Assembly: GCF_030324495.1 (NCBI RefSeq)
Contig: NZ_JACAGN010000007.1
Coordinates: forward strand, 1 to 64,000
Source: Myroides sp. 1354
GTDB taxonomy: Bacteria; Bacteroidota; Bacteroidia; Flavobacteriales; Flavobacteriaceae
Length of the DNA stretch: 64,000 nucleotides
Reading direction: 5' to 3'
The translations under genes and the position numbers were made by a program. Shown piece after piece: positions 42,112-50,722 of this stretch (positions are counted from its first letter, which is position 1; each line of letters starts with the position of its first letter). Below the pieces are notes generated by a model, which saw only the letters and a list, made by a program, of their open reading frames with translations, ran no database searches and was not told where the DNA came from.

Positions 42112-43230
42112 TTAGTTATTTAACATAACAGGCATTACAAGCATCGTAACTGCTTCTCCATCTTCTAACCCATCCACTGGTGTTAAGATTCCTGCTCTGT
42201 TTGGCAATGACATTTCTAATTGAATCTCATCCGATTGAAGGTTGTTCAACATCTCCAATAAGAATCTTGAGTTGAATCCGATTTGCATATCGTCTCCTTG
42301 ATAATCACAAGTTAAACGCTCATCTGCTTTGTTTGAGTAATCGATATCCTCTGCAGAGATATTCAATTCTGTACCTGCAATACGCAATCTGATTTGGTGT
42401 GTTGTTTTATTTGCATAAATAGCCACACGACGAACTGAATTCAAGAATTGAACGCGGTTCAAAAGTAATTTATTCGGATTTTCCTTTGGAATTACAGCCT
42501 CGTAATTAGGATATTTCCCATCGATTAAGCGACAAGTTAAGGCGTAATTATCAAAGGTAAATTTCGCATTAGAATCGTTGAATTCAATTACAACATCTGC
42601 TCCTGAAGCCATTAAGATATTTTTCAAAATATTTAGTGGTTTCTTCGGCATAATGAAGCTTGCTTCACTTGGTGAAGTGATATCTGTACGAGAATATTTA
42701 ACTAATTTGTGTGCATCTGTAGCAACGAAAATTAATCCTGTTGGTGCGAATTGAAAAAACACACCAGACATTACAGGTCTTAAATCATCATTACCTGCGG
42801 CAAAAATTGTTTTGCTAATTGCTGTAGCTAATACACCCGCTGATACTTCTGTTTTTGAAGGATCTTCTAAGCTCTCTGCTTTAGGGAATTCATCTCCTGC
42901 AGAATAAGCTAAAACGTATTTTCCAACATCTGAACTAATTTCAATCGTATTGTTTTCCTTTACTGAGAAAGTCAATGGTTGCTCAGGAAATGTTTTCAAT
43001 GTTTCCAACAATAGCTTAGCAGGAACAGCGATACTCCCCTGACTAGTTGATTCTATCTCTAAACTAGCAGACATTGTTGTTTCTAAGTCAGAAGCCGAAA
43101 CTCTCAAGATATTATTATCCAATTCGAACAAGAAATTGTCTAATATATGCAATGTATTACTACTACTAATAACACTTCCCAATACCTGTAATTGCTTCAA
43201 CAAATAGGAACTCGATACTATAAATTTCAT
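42112..43230 (-). CDS. dnaN: DNA polymerase III beta subunit, sliding clamp (DnaN)
   Basis: 372 residues, three repeated clamp domains. Typical segments: MKFIVSSSYLLKQLQVLGSV (start), FIMPKKPLNIL (domain 2), RRVAIYANKTTHQIRL, and the C-terminal VTMLVMPVMLNN where the hydrophobic binding cleft residues M-P-M lie. The clamp tethers polymerase III to DNA; the loader subunit delta is encoded at 32741-33745. As in many Bacteroidota the gene is not beside dnaA. Promoter element at 43268-43275 and tandem terminators frame a monocistronic unit. Confidence 0.97.
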   Translation of the reverse strand: MKFIVSSSYLLKQLQVLGSVISSSNTLHILDNFLFELDNNILRVSASDLETTMSASLEIESTSQGSIAVPAKLLLETLKTFPEQPLTFSVKENNTIEISSDVGKYVLAYSAGDEFPKAESLEDPSKTEVSAGVLATAISKTIFAAGNDDLRPVMSGVFFQFAPTGLIFVATDAHKLVKYSRTDITSPSEASFIMPKKPLNILKNILMASGADVVIEFNDSNAKFTFDNYALTCRLIDGKYPNYEAVIPKENPNKLLLNRVQFLNSVRRVAIYANKTTHQIRLRIAGTELNISAEDIDYSNKADERLTCDYQGDDMQIGFNSRFLLEMLNNLQSDEIQLEMSLPNRAGILTPVDGLEDGEAVTMLVMPVMLNN

Positions 43231-43267
43231 ATTAAAATATTTTTATATGTAAAAGGCTTTACACCTA

Positions 43268-43275
43268 CAAATATA
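43268..43275 (-). promoter_or_regulatory. -7 promoter element TATATTTG of dnaN
   Basis: Exact TAnnTTTG on the minus strand, 37 bp upstream of the dnaN start. Confidence 0.63.
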
Positions 43276-43310
43276 TTCGTTTAACTTCAATAATAAAAGT
43301 AGAATTTGCA

Positions 43311-44999
43311 CTACTTTTTAACAAAAGCCTTTCTTTTAAAGAAAGAAAACAAAAACCCTATCACTAAAAGGACGGCAATAGGAACCGCCAGTACAATAAA
43401 TTGAATTTTCGAATACTGTTCGAAAACCTTCATTTTATCTAAAACTGGGATTTTAACTTCCTTAGTACGAAGGTTAATCAATCCTGAATCATCTAATAAA
43501 TAATTCATTGCATTGAACAAAAACTCCTTGTTTCCGTATAGTTTATTGGTCCATTTATCGTATCCCAATTCCATTGGTTGATAGTTCTGATCCAATTGAT
43601 TTTTGATGATATCACCATCACTTATGACAATCATTTTAGTATCTTCACTTTGCTTTTTCGCATTTGGTAAAGCAAAAGGCAAGACTCTATTTTCGAAAAC
43701 AGACTTAAATTGTCCTTCTAACAACACCCCTAACACGTAATTTCCTTTGCCTTCATAGTGTTCCGGCGTTGTTTCTTCATTGAGGATATCCAAAGTAATT
43801 TCTGCAGGAGTTCCCACAGTTAAAGAATATTGTGAAGATTGCAACAATACTGTTTTGCGGATGCCATTTTTCAGCGTATCCATAGGAGAAACAAAGTCCA
43901 TGCGAACCCCTTCAATATTCTTTACAATCGGATGATTGGATTCAGGATATACAAAAGGAGCGAACTTCCAAATAAATTCTCCATATTGTGTTTCACTTCC
44001 TTGTCGGCCTAAAGCCAATTTAATAGGAGTCGCCACCTCATCTTTTACCAAAAGTGGATTAATACGCACACCGTATTTGAATAGCATTTCACCCAGTGAT
44101 TGATCTTTTGGATAAGCAAGCATGGAGCCTTTAGCGCGTAAACTATCGAAGTCTGCTTGTACCTGATCTAACAGCCACAACGTCTTTCCGCCATTCATGA
44201 TGAATTGATCCAAAACCTCGATTTGCTTTTCATCAAATGCCTTCGTTGGTTTTGCTACAATTGCCAAATCAAATTCATTTAACTGTGCGAGTGTTTTTTC
44301 TGGTGCATTCGCTACAGAATCCAATGTAAAAGGTGCAATGTGATAATTGTCTTTGGCTGAGATTAAAAAATCTGCGATATACTGATCCTCTAACTGACCA
44401 TTGCCTTTTAAGATGGCAATTTTTTTAGATTTTGGTGTATTAATCTTGGCAATGGCTTCTGTAAAAGCATACTCTAAATGTTGAATAGATGTCAATACTT
44501 TTTCTTCTGTATTAGCTCCAATCATATTTTTCAACAATTGCACTTTAACCATCTGCTCTCCTTTGCTAACAAAGGCCCAAGGGAAGACTAAGGATTGAGA
44601 TTGAATGCCTTTATCATTAACGGTCAATGTAACAGGTTTAGCCCCCAACTCATATAAGTTATTTACAACTTGTTCTTCTGTTCCTCCACCTTCTTCTAAA
44701 GGATTGACGAAACGGAAGAGAATATTTGAATTCTCAGCGCTAAATTCTTCTAATAATTGACGGGTTTCACTTTGTAATTTGACAAACTCTTGAGAGAATT
44801 GACCTTCTAACAACACTTCAATTAAAATCGGTTCCTTTACCTCATCAACAATCTCATTGGTTATTGGAGAAAGCGTATAGCGCTTGTCTTGTGTTAAGTC
44901 AAAACGATGATATACGAAAGTTCCAATACCGTTTAATAGTACAATTCCGGCAATAAAACTCCCAAGCTGAACAATATTTTTCTTTGTTTCTCTTTTCAT
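43311..44999 (-). CDS. gldG: gliding-associated ABC transporter auxiliary protein GldG
   Basis: 562 residues: an N-terminal membrane helix (about 12-30, LGSFIAGIVLLNGIGTFVYH), a large periplasmic part with the ABC-type auxiliary (IFT52-like) fold (FDLTQDKRYTLSPIT near the start; VISDGDIIKNQL near the end), and a C-terminal helix (about 530-552). In Flavobacterium johnsoniae GldF and GldG work with the ATPase GldA and are required for gliding; gldA is not in this window. The start codon overlaps the gldF stop by 1 bp (TAATG), so translation is coupled. Confidence 0.95.
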   Translation of the reverse strand: MKRETKKNIVQLGSFIAGIVLLNGIGTFVYHRFDLTQDKRYTLSPITNEIVDEVKEPILIEVLLEGQFSQEFVKLQSETRQLLEEFSAENSNILFRFVNPLEEGGGTEEQVVNNLYELGAKPVTLTVNDKGIQSQSLVFPWAFVSKGEQMVKVQLLKNMIGANTEEKVLTSIQHLEYAFTEAIAKINTPKSKKIAILKGNGQLEDQYIADFLISAKDNYHIAPFTLDSVANAPEKTLAQLNEFDLAIVAKPTKAFDEKQIEVLDQFIMNGGKTLWLLDQVQADFDSLRAKGSMLAYPKDQSLGEMLFKYGVRINPLLVKDEVATPIKLALGRQGSETQYGEFIWKFAPFVYPESNHPIVKNIEGVRMDFVSPMDTLKNGIRKTVLLQSSQYSLTVGTPAEITLDILNEETTPEHYEGKGNYVLGVLLEGQFKSVFENRVLPFALPNAKKQSEDTKMIVISDGDIIKNQLDQNYQPMELGYDKWTNKLYGNKEFLFNAMNYLLDDSGLINLRTKEVKIPVLDKMKVFEQYSKIQFIVLAVPIAVLLVIGFLFSFFKRKAFVKK

Positions 45000-45718
45000 T
45001 ATTTGCGCAATTGATTAATTCGGAATACAGTCAAACTTAAAAATAAAGCAGAAAAAGAGACAAAATAAAGCAAATCTCTTGTATCGATTACCCCTCTTGA
45101 AATACTGCTAAAATGAGCGTTAATTCCCAATTTACCAATACCGTTTAATGTGGGTACACGATCTAATAAAGTTAATCCGTAGGAAGCAAACACACAAAAC
45201 AGCACTGCTAAGATAAAAGATACCACTTGATTACTGGTTAGTGCAGAAGCAAAAAGCCCCATAGCGACATAAGCCGCACCTAAGAAAAGAAGTCCCAAAT
45301 AAGAACCGATTACACTTCCTAAATCAAAAGTTTGCCCAGCCAAAAGATACTCTTGCAACACCCATACATAAACCAAAGTAGGAAGAATAGCTAAGAGAAC
45401 CAATACCAGTACTCCAAAAAACTTTCCTAAAACAATTTGCCAAGGAGACAAAGGTTTAGTTAAGAGCAATTCGATGGTTCCTTGTTTGATTTCTTCTGAA
45501 AAACTTCGCATGGTTACTGCGGGAATTAAAAATAAAAATACCCAAGGAGACAAAAGGAAAAAAGGAGATAAATCGGCAAATCCACTTTGAGGAATATTGT
45601 AATCTCCGTCCAAAACCCAAAGGAAGACTCCGTTAATAATCAAAAAAACAATGATGACTAAATAGCCGATTGGCGATCCGAAAAAGGATTTAATTTCGCG
45701 CAAACACAGTGCTTTCAT
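44999..45718 (-). CDS. gldF: gliding-associated ABC transporter permease GldF
   Basis: 239 residues with six membrane helices, ABC-2 permease type. Starts MKALCLREIKSFFGSPIGYL, followed by FLLSPWVFLFLIPAVTMRSF and the cytoplasmic EEIKQGTIELLLTKPLS, the conserved ABC-2 loop. It forms the membrane channel of the Gld ABC complex with GldA and GldG. The stop overlaps the gldG start by 1 bp; the gene follows an ABM-domain gene by 13 bp in the conserved flavobacterial order SAM hydrolase - ABM - gldF - gldG. Confidence 0.95.
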   Translation of the reverse strand: MKALCLREIKSFFGSPIGYLVIIVFLIINGVFLWVLDGDYNIPQSGFADLSPFFLLSPWVFLFLIPAVTMRSFSEEIKQGTIELLLTKPLSPWQIVLGKFFGVLVLVLLAILPTLVYVWVLQEYLLAGQTFDLGSVIGSYLGLLFLGAAYVAMGLFASALTSNQVVSFILAVLFCVFASYGLTLLDRVPTLNGIGKLGINAHFSSISRGVIDTRDLLYFVSFSALFLSLTVFRINQLRK

Positions 45719-45731
45719 ATAGTAAATGCGA

Positions 45732-46028
45732 TTATTTTAAAGTAGCGTACTTATCCACACTCCACGCTTCAGCCTTTTCTTTGAATAATTTCTTAAAATA
45801 AGGCCAAACTTCCCCAAACAAAGTTGATTTTTTATACGTTTCTAGATCCGATTCCTCAGACCAATAACTATAAGTAAAAAAGATATTTGGTTGCTGTTTA
45901 TCTCTGTAAACCTCTAAAAATTGACAACCGGGAAAGTTGCGAATTTGATCTTTATATTTTTCAAAATGATTTAAAAAATCATCGATTTTATCCTCTTGTA
46001 AGGTCAGTTTTACGATACGTACAAACAT
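45732..46028 (-). CDS. antibiotic biosynthesis monooxygenase (ABM) domain protein
   Basis: 98 residues, a single ferredoxin-like alpha+beta barrel domain of the ABM family: MFVRIVKLTLQEDKIDDFLN, FPGCQFLEVYRDKQQPN, and YSYWSEESDLETYKKS. These small dimeric proteins include quinol and aromatic monooxygenases and haem-degrading enzymes, but the Trp and catalytic residues differ among them and do not decide a substrate here. It lies between the SAM-hydrolase-like gene (16 bp) and gldF (13 bp). A role in gliding has not been established; its position is conserved. Confidence 0.88.
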   Translation of the reverse strand: MFVRIVKLTLQEDKIDDFLNHFEKYKDQIRNFPGCQFLEVYRDKQQPNIFFTYSYWSEESDLETYKKSTLFGEVWPYFKKLFKEKAEAWSVDKYATLK

Positions 46029-46044
46029 ATTTTTTTACTTTAGA

Positions 46045-46872
46045 TTACTCTTCACTAAATTCGATGAACAACTGATCTTCTAAATGCACGCCTAATAGCG
46101 TTCGAATAGAACCACCAGGTTCGTTTGTTGTTGAATACATAATCGCCACTACCAACTGTCCAACTTCATTAAACAAAGCCAACAATTCTCCTGCTTTATT
46201 CATCAATTCACTGGGGTCATTGACATTAAAATCGGCGTAGTATTCATTTATTTTTGTAATTGTACGATTTTTTATTCGAATACCAAAGTTTCTCCCTCTT
46301 CCTACTTGTTCAAACAATTCTCTCGAAATATTCGTTACTAGATTTCCGAATTTATCTTCATACACATAAGTTCCAATAATAAGATTGGGTTTAACGGTGA
46401 GATTTTCAAGCAATAAGTTCATCTTATACAATGCCTCAATTGGCTGACCGATGGCTTGAAGCTCTTTTCCTTCACACAATTGGTAGGCACAATACACAAA
46501 AACATCATTTGTGCTCATCCCTTCAACGTGATTAATCGCTACTGCTTCTTCAAATTCATGAGTCCCCAAGGCAACTGCAATTGCGCCATTATCCGTACCT
46601 ATAAAGTAATGATCTTGATATTTCACACAAATAGCAGCTGAGAAAGGCAAGATAGCAGAAGCTACAGATAAAATGTGAATGCTCCCTTTCGGGAAATGAC
46701 TATATGCCATGGAAAGAACAAAACCTGCATCAGCCACTCTATAGTTTCTCACTCCATGAGAAATATCAACTACATTACAATTTTGAATATTAGAATAAAT
46801 CTTCCCCTTTAAAACTCCTACATAATAATCTGTATATCCAAAATCAGTTGTTAATGTAATTATTCGCTGCAT
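46045..46872 (-). CDS. SAM hydroxide adenosyltransferase (DUF62 family)
   Basis: 275 residues. N-terminal motif ITLTTDFGYTDYYVGVLKG, then VVDISHGVRNY, YFIGTDNGAIAVAL and the C-terminal domain with YVYEDKFGNLVTNIS and MYSTTNEPGGS. The family includes fluorinase and chlorinase, but ordinary members add water to SAM, yielding adenosine and methionine. Nothing suggests a halogenase: there is no secondary-metabolite context, and the gene heads the gldF-gldG operon in a conserved flavobacterial arrangement. It is transcribed divergently from phoH with closely spaced promoter elements. Confidence 0.9.
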   Translation of the reverse strand: MQRIITLTTDFGYTDYYVGVLKGKIYSNIQNCNVVDISHGVRNYRVADAGFVLSMAYSHFPKGSIHILSVASAILPFSAAICVKYQDHYFIGTDNGAIAVALGTHEFEEAVAINHVEGMSTNDVFVYCAYQLCEGKELQAIGQPIEALYKMNLLLENLTVKPNLIIGTYVYEDKFGNLVTNISRELFEQVGRGRNFGIRIKNRTITKINEYYADFNVNDPSELMNKAGELLALFNEVGQLVVAIMYSTTNEPGGSIRTLLGVHLEDQLFIEFSEE

Positions 46873-46917
46873 TATTTTTTAGTCTCTGTTTTTATAAGAA
46901 AAATCAATTTTTTATAG

Positions 46918-46925
46918 TAGATTTG
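46918..46925 (+). promoter_or_regulatory. -7 promoter element TAGATTTG of phoH
   Basis: Exact TAnnTTTG 43 bp upstream of the phoH TTG start. It lies only 5 bp from the opposing element at 46931-46938. Confidence 0.6.
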
Positions 46926-46930
46926 AAATA

Positions 46931-46938
46931 CAAAATTA
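46931..46938 (-). promoter_or_regulatory. -7 promoter element TAATTTTG of the SAM hydrolase - gldFG operon
   Basis: Exact TAnnTTTG on the minus strand, 58 bp upstream of the first gene of the operon, face to face with the phoH promoter. Confidence 0.6.
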
Positions 46939-46968
46939 GACTATTTTTTTAATTAATTCGTATTAGTA

Positions 46969-47955
46969 TTGAACGAAAGAATAATAGAACTATCGGAAAT
47001 GAGTCCTAAAGAGTTTTGGGGCCCCCAAGACATCCACTTAGACGTTTTAAAAAAGCTCTATCCTCGAGTAAAAATAATCGCAAGAGGATCTCTATTAAAA
47101 ATTTATGGAGAAGAAGAAGTTTTAGATGAATTTGAACGAAAATTTGTCCGTTTGGTCAAATACTTCACTCGATACAATAAGATTGATGAAAATGCGATTG
47201 AGCGCATTGTGTTGGATAGCGACCTACAACAAACCACTGCATTAGACGACGTCTTGGTGCATGGTGTTGGAGGAAAACTCATCAAAGCAATGACAGATAA
47301 TCAGCAAAAATTAGTCAAATTTGTAGAGAAGAACGACATGGTTTTCGCCATAGGTCCCGCAGGTACTGGGAAAACCTATACTGGTGTAGCTTTGGCCGTT
47401 CGCGCTTTAAAAAACAAGGAGGTCAAGCGAATTATTCTAACGCGTCCTGCAGTAGAAGCAGGTGAAAATTTGGGTTTCCTACCAGGAGACATGAAAGAAA
47501 AATTAGACCCTTATATGCAGCCGCTCTATGATGCCTTACGCGATATGATTCCTCCACAAACCTTAGAAGACTATCTATTCAAAGGCGTTATTCAAATTGC
47601 ACCTTTAGCCTTTATGAGAGGTAGAACCTTAGACCATGCGTTTGTCATTTTGGATGAGGCTCAAAATACCACACATTCTCAAATGAAGATGTTTTTAACG
47701 CGTATGGGAAAAAATGCCAAATTCATTATTACAGGAGATCCTGGGCAGATTGACTTACCGCGTAAAGTTTCCTCTGGATTAAAAGAAGCCATTGAAATTC
47801 TAAAAGATGTTGAAGGAATAGGAATGCTCTACTTAGATGACAAGGATATTGTGCGTCATAAATTAGTGAAGCGCATTGTCAATGCTTATAAAGTTGTAGA
47901 AGACAGACGAGACACCATCAAACCCGATGATATAAAAAAGGTTGAAAACAATTAA
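46969..47955 (+). CDS. phoH: PhoH family ATPase (PhoH-like)
   Basis: 328 residues. The start is a TTG at 46969 (NERIIELSEMSPKEFWGPQD), which keeps the N-terminal region I know from flavobacterial relatives; the ATG at 46999 would remove it. Walker A GPAGTGKTYTGVALA (about 126-140), LTRPAVEAGENLGFLPGDM (motif after it), FVILDEAQNTT (Walker B, about 224-234), and FIITGDPGQIDLP. This is a cytoplasmic NTPase linked to RNA metabolism in several bacteria, often beside ybeY; here its neighbour is the gldFG operon. The stop codon lies in the loop of the terminator. Confidence 0.94.
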   Translation: MNERIIELSEMSPKEFWGPQDIHLDVLKKLYPRVKIIARGSLLKIYGEEEVLDEFERKFVRLVKYFTRYNKIDENAIERIVLDSDLQQTTALDDVLVHGVGGKLIKAMTDNQQKLVKFVEKNDMVFAIGPAGTGKTYTGVALAVRALKNKEVKRIILTRPAVEAGENLGFLPGDMKEKLDPYMQPLYDALRDMIPPQTLEDYLFKGVIQIAPLAFMRGRTLDHAFVILDEAQNTTHSQMKMFLTRMGKNAKFIITGDPGQIDLPRKVSSGLKEAIEILKDVEGIGMLYLDDKDIVRHKLVKRIVNAYKVVEDRRDTIKPDDIKKVENN

Positions 47956-47972
47956 GTTTTCAACCTTTTTTT
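47934..47972. terminator. bidirectional terminator with phoH stop codon in its loop
   Basis: AAAAAAGGTTGAAAAC (47934-47949) pairs with GTTTTCAACCTTTTTT (47956-47971); the 6-nt loop holds the stop codon TAA. It also serves the convergent lipoprotein gene. Confidence 0.9.
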
Positions 47973-47998
47973 CAATATTCAATTATTTACTCCCAATG

Positions 47999-48772
47999 TT
48001 ATACGTTATAGGTATCTCTGAAAAATTGTAATTTTAATTCTTCCCCTATTAACAAATTCAAATCATCTCCGTCCAATTCGTAACGATCACATTCTTCTAG
48101 AATTTCCAACAATTCTTTTTCTCTGCTTTCATTCGAAGAAACATAATCTGGAGACAATACTATTTTAAAAGCGATGCTATCTCCTTCACAACGAAGGTCA
48201 CCATAAATCATATGATTTCCACCACTTCCAGAAAAACTACGTGTATTGACATCAATACACACTAAAGGGATTTGATTAATTCCCAGCTCTTCAATTTTTT
48301 TATTTTCAAAAGCTTTAAACACCCAATTTCCCGATAATTTTTTATCGTATAGGTAATGCCCAAAACATGCAAAATCTGTTTCAACACCATCCCTCTTACA
48401 CAAACTCACAGCTACAGAATGATCGAATCTTCCATCTAAAAAAGAACGAGCACTATCGTCTTTGTAGATTACAATTTCAATTTTTTCATTTGCAGTAGCG
48501 GATCGATACACTCTTCCTTCCCCTTCGATTAGAGGTTCTTCATAAGGAAAAACGATTTTCACATTCGGTTTCATACTAGCATAAACAATACCTTTTTTAC
48601 TGATGGTAATTGTCTGTAAAGAATCTTGTGCTAATATTTTAAAAAAAACTCCTTCTGAATCCTCTTTTTTCAGGAGATCCAGTTGTTTTGTATCATTTTC
48701 TTTTTGTCCCTTTTCAGTTAAATTATCACTTCCACAAGAGGGAAACAATGAAACAGTTAAAGCCAATATCAT
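47999..48772 (-). CDS. META/HslJ-like lipoprotein
   Basis: 257 residues with a short lipoprotein signal (MILALTVSLFPSC, Cys13); an in-frame stop 12 bp upstream excludes a longer form. The C-terminal half resembles META domains: GNWVFKAFENKKIEELGINQ, then IPLVCIDVNTRSFSGSGGNH and GDLRCEGDSIAFK, where the G-GGN pattern replaces the usual GCN. The N-terminal half contains a COG3650/META-like stretch with C-FG-Y (FACFGHYLY). Such proteins are periplasmic or outer-membrane and sometimes heat-shock induced. Function is unknown. A TATCTTTG promoter element lies 20 bp upstream. Confidence 0.72.
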   Translation of the reverse strand: MILALTVSLFPSCGSDNLTEKGQKENDTKQLDLLKKEDSEGVFFKILAQDSLQTITISKKGIVYASMKPNVKIVFPYEEPLIEGEGRVYRSATANEKIEIVIYKDDSARSFLDGRFDHSVAVSLCKRDGVETDFACFGHYLYDKKLSGNWVFKAFENKKIEELGINQIPLVCIDVNTRSFSGSGGNHMIYGDLRCEGDSIAFKIVLSPDYVSSNESREKELLEILEECDRYELDGDDLNLLIGEELKLQFFRDTYNV

Positions 48773-48792
48773 ATTCTCAATCTTTTACGTTA

Positions 48793-48800
48793 CAAAGATA
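48793..48800 (-). promoter_or_regulatory. -7 promoter element TATCTTTG
   Basis: Exact TAnnTTTG on the minus strand, 20 bp upstream of the META-like lipoprotein gene. Confidence 0.63.
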
Positions 48801-49144
48801 ATCCCAAACAACATACCAAAAAAAACGAACTTTTTTTATTTAGTAATACTTTAACGTTTATTACTCATTATTTTAGAATTTCAATTATAAAATTAAATAA
48901 ATAATTAGGAACAAAAAAATAATACAGCCCAAAAAACAGAAGTAAAATCAATAATTTAACAAATACTCACGAGCCGAGACAAAATATTTACATTGAGTTC
49001 AATTAACATTTTTAACTCCTATTAGTCTTAAACCCCTTAATAAAAACAAAAAACAAAAAAGCATTTACAACATTTCTCCACTAGAATCACAAGTTCCTTC
49101 TACAAAAAAAAAGATATTTGAGGTTAACCTCCTCATTTTGGGGC
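48801..49144. other. AT-rich intergenic region with a short perfect palindrome
   Basis: No gene visible. The only feature is the perfect 12-bp palindrome GAGGTTAACCTC at 49120-49131, just beyond the terminator of the downstream small gene. Confidence 0.5.
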
Positions 49145-49182
49145 AAAAAAAAACTGTTTGCACCTAAAAGGGAAACAGTTTT
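49145..49182 (-). terminator. intrinsic terminator of the 81-residue gene
   Basis: AAAACTGTTT (49150-49159) pairs with AAACAGTTTT (49173-49182), loop of 13 nt; on the minus strand it ends in a run of T. Confidence 0.82.
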
Positions 49183-49227
49183 AAACTAGTTGTATCCTAA
49201 TTTTAACGTTGTCAAATGTGTCCATCT

Positions 49228-49473
49228 TTACAATAAAGCCGTTTTATATCCTGTTTGACGCAAGCAAAACATCAAATCATCCTCATTATTACTTATACAA
49301 TATACGCGTATCGTTGAATTGGCTTTTTTCTGAAAAATGGGTTTAAAACTTTTCGGTAAACTCGCATAAAAAGAATCCATATCTTTTAATTCATATTTAG
49401 GATCCACATCAACGGTAACTAATACCACGAATTCATTTGCTTTTAATACAATAGGTAATTTCATATTTCTCAT
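49228..49473 (-). CDS. small hypothetical protein
   Basis: 81 residues (an ATG at 49464, MKLPIVL, would be 3 residues shorter). Soluble, alternating strands and helices: VLKANEFVVLVTVDVDPKY, FYASLPKSFKPIFQ, and a C-terminal MFCLRQTGYKTALL. The FxxLPxxFKPIF stretch and the size suggest a compact fold, but no family is recognised. A matching terminator lies 46 bp past the stop, which supports transcription. No exact promoter element was found. Confidence 0.55.
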   Translation of the reverse strand: MRNMKLPIVLKANEFVVLVTVDVDPKYELKDMDSFYASLPKSFKPIFQKKANSTIRVYCISNNEDDLMFCLRQTGYKTALL

Positions 49474-49720
49474 TTTTTAATTCTATCGAAATTTAAAAAA
49501 AAAAATAGACAATTCATATTTCGCATTAAAAATACTTATTTAATGTCAACTAAAAACTCAAAAATAAAAGAGTACTTCTGAATTATAATTCATTTTTTTC
49601 TAACATTATCATTTAAAAAATAAAGAAACTGCATTCTAAAAAAGATTAAACGGAGTACTATTTCATTTGTCATACACTATTAAATAAATGTTATATTCCA
49701 ATAGTATGAGCTATTTTACC

Positions 49721-49728
49721 TACTTTTG
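49721..49728 (+). promoter_or_regulatory. -7 promoter element TACTTTTG
   Basis: Exact TAnnTTTG match 40 bp upstream of the oxygenase gene at 49769. Confidence 0.6.
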
Positions 49729-49768
49729 TTTCATCTAAAAACAGTAAGAGCACATAACAACTTAGAAA

Positions 49769-50716
49769 ATGCAAAACATTCCTAGTGTTAACTTACGTGA
49801 TTTCCTATCGGATGACCCGGTACGTAAACAAAAGTTTGTAAATGAAATCGGCCAAGCCTACGAAGAAATTGGATTCGTAGCATTAAAAGGACACTTCTTA
49901 GACGATCAACTTGTTGAGAATCTGTATACAGAAGTCCGCAATTTTTTCAACCTTCCTTTAGAAACCAAAAAGAAATACGAAATTCCTGGCATTGGTGGCC
50001 AAAGAGGATATGTATCTTTTGGAAAAGAACACGCCAAAGGAAGATCAGAAGGAGATTTAAAAGAATTCTTTCACTTTGGGCAGTATGTCGAAGACAATCC
50101 CGAGTTAGAAAAAGCGTATCCTGCCAATGTAACTGTTGAGGAATTACCTCAATTCAACCCTATTGGAAAAGAGACGTATCAAATGTTGGAAAAAACAGGA
50201 GTTTACGTTTTACGTGCTTTAGCCCTTTACTTGGGACTTGATGAATTTTACTTCGATAAATTTGTCAAAAACGGAAACAGTATCTTAAGACCGATCCACT
50301 ACCCTCCTATTACAGATGAACCGAAAAATGCCGTTCGCGCAGCAGCTCATGGAGACATCAACTTGATTACCTTATTAATGGGAGCTCAAGGAAAAGGTTT
50401 ACAAGTACAAAACCACAAAGGTGAGTGGATTGATGCCATCGCCGCAGATGATGAACTAGTAATCAACGTGGGAGATATGTTATCAAGACACTCGAACAAC
50501 CGTCTAAAATCAACCATTCACCAGGTAGTAAATCCGCCTAGAGAATTATGGAGTACATCTCGCTACTCGATTCCTTTCTTTATGCACCCTATAAGCGAAA
50601 TGCCACTAAACTGCTTAGACAATTGCATTGATGAAGCAAACCCTAAAAAATTTGACGATATCACAGCAGGTGAATTCTTACACCAACGCTTGGTCGAATT
50701 GGGTTTGATTAAATAG
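49769..50716 (+). CDS. isopenicillin N synthase-like 2OG-Fe(II) oxygenase
   Basis: 315 residues: DIOX_N domain (about 3-115; VNLRDFLSD, YEEIGFVALKGH, GQRGYVSFGKEHAKG) and a 2OG-Fe(II) oxygenase core. Iron ligands are HGD (AAAHGDINLITLL, about 188-200) and the histidine in STIHQVV (about 250); the 2-oxoglutarate-binding RxS is RYSIPFF (about 264). Members act on varied small molecules, so the name does not imply antibiotic synthesis. It is a single gene, conserved as such in flavobacteria, with repetitive DNA immediately downstream. Substrate unknown. Confidence 0.88.
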   Translation: MQNIPSVNLRDFLSDDPVRKQKFVNEIGQAYEEIGFVALKGHFLDDQLVENLYTEVRNFFNLPLETKKKYEIPGIGGQRGYVSFGKEHAKGRSEGDLKEFFHFGQYVEDNPELEKAYPANVTVEELPQFNPIGKETYQMLEKTGVYVLRALALYLGLDEFYFDKFVKNGNSILRPIHYPPITDEPKNAVRAAAHGDINLITLLMGAQGKGLQVQNHKGEWIDAIAADDELVINVGDMLSRHSNNRLKSTIHQVVNPPRELWSTSRYSIPFFMHPISEMPLNCLDNCIDEANPKKFDDITAGEFLHQRLVELGLIK

Positions 50717-50722
50717 CTAATT

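Noticed and set aside
46045..46872. Fluorinase or chlorinase
   Set aside because: The family is dominated by SAM hydrolases, the gene has a housekeeping context with gldF and gldG, and no halometabolite genes are near.
49769..50716. Antibiotic (penicillin-type) synthesis gene
   Set aside because: The oxygenase family name is broad; no peptide synthetase or related genes are present.
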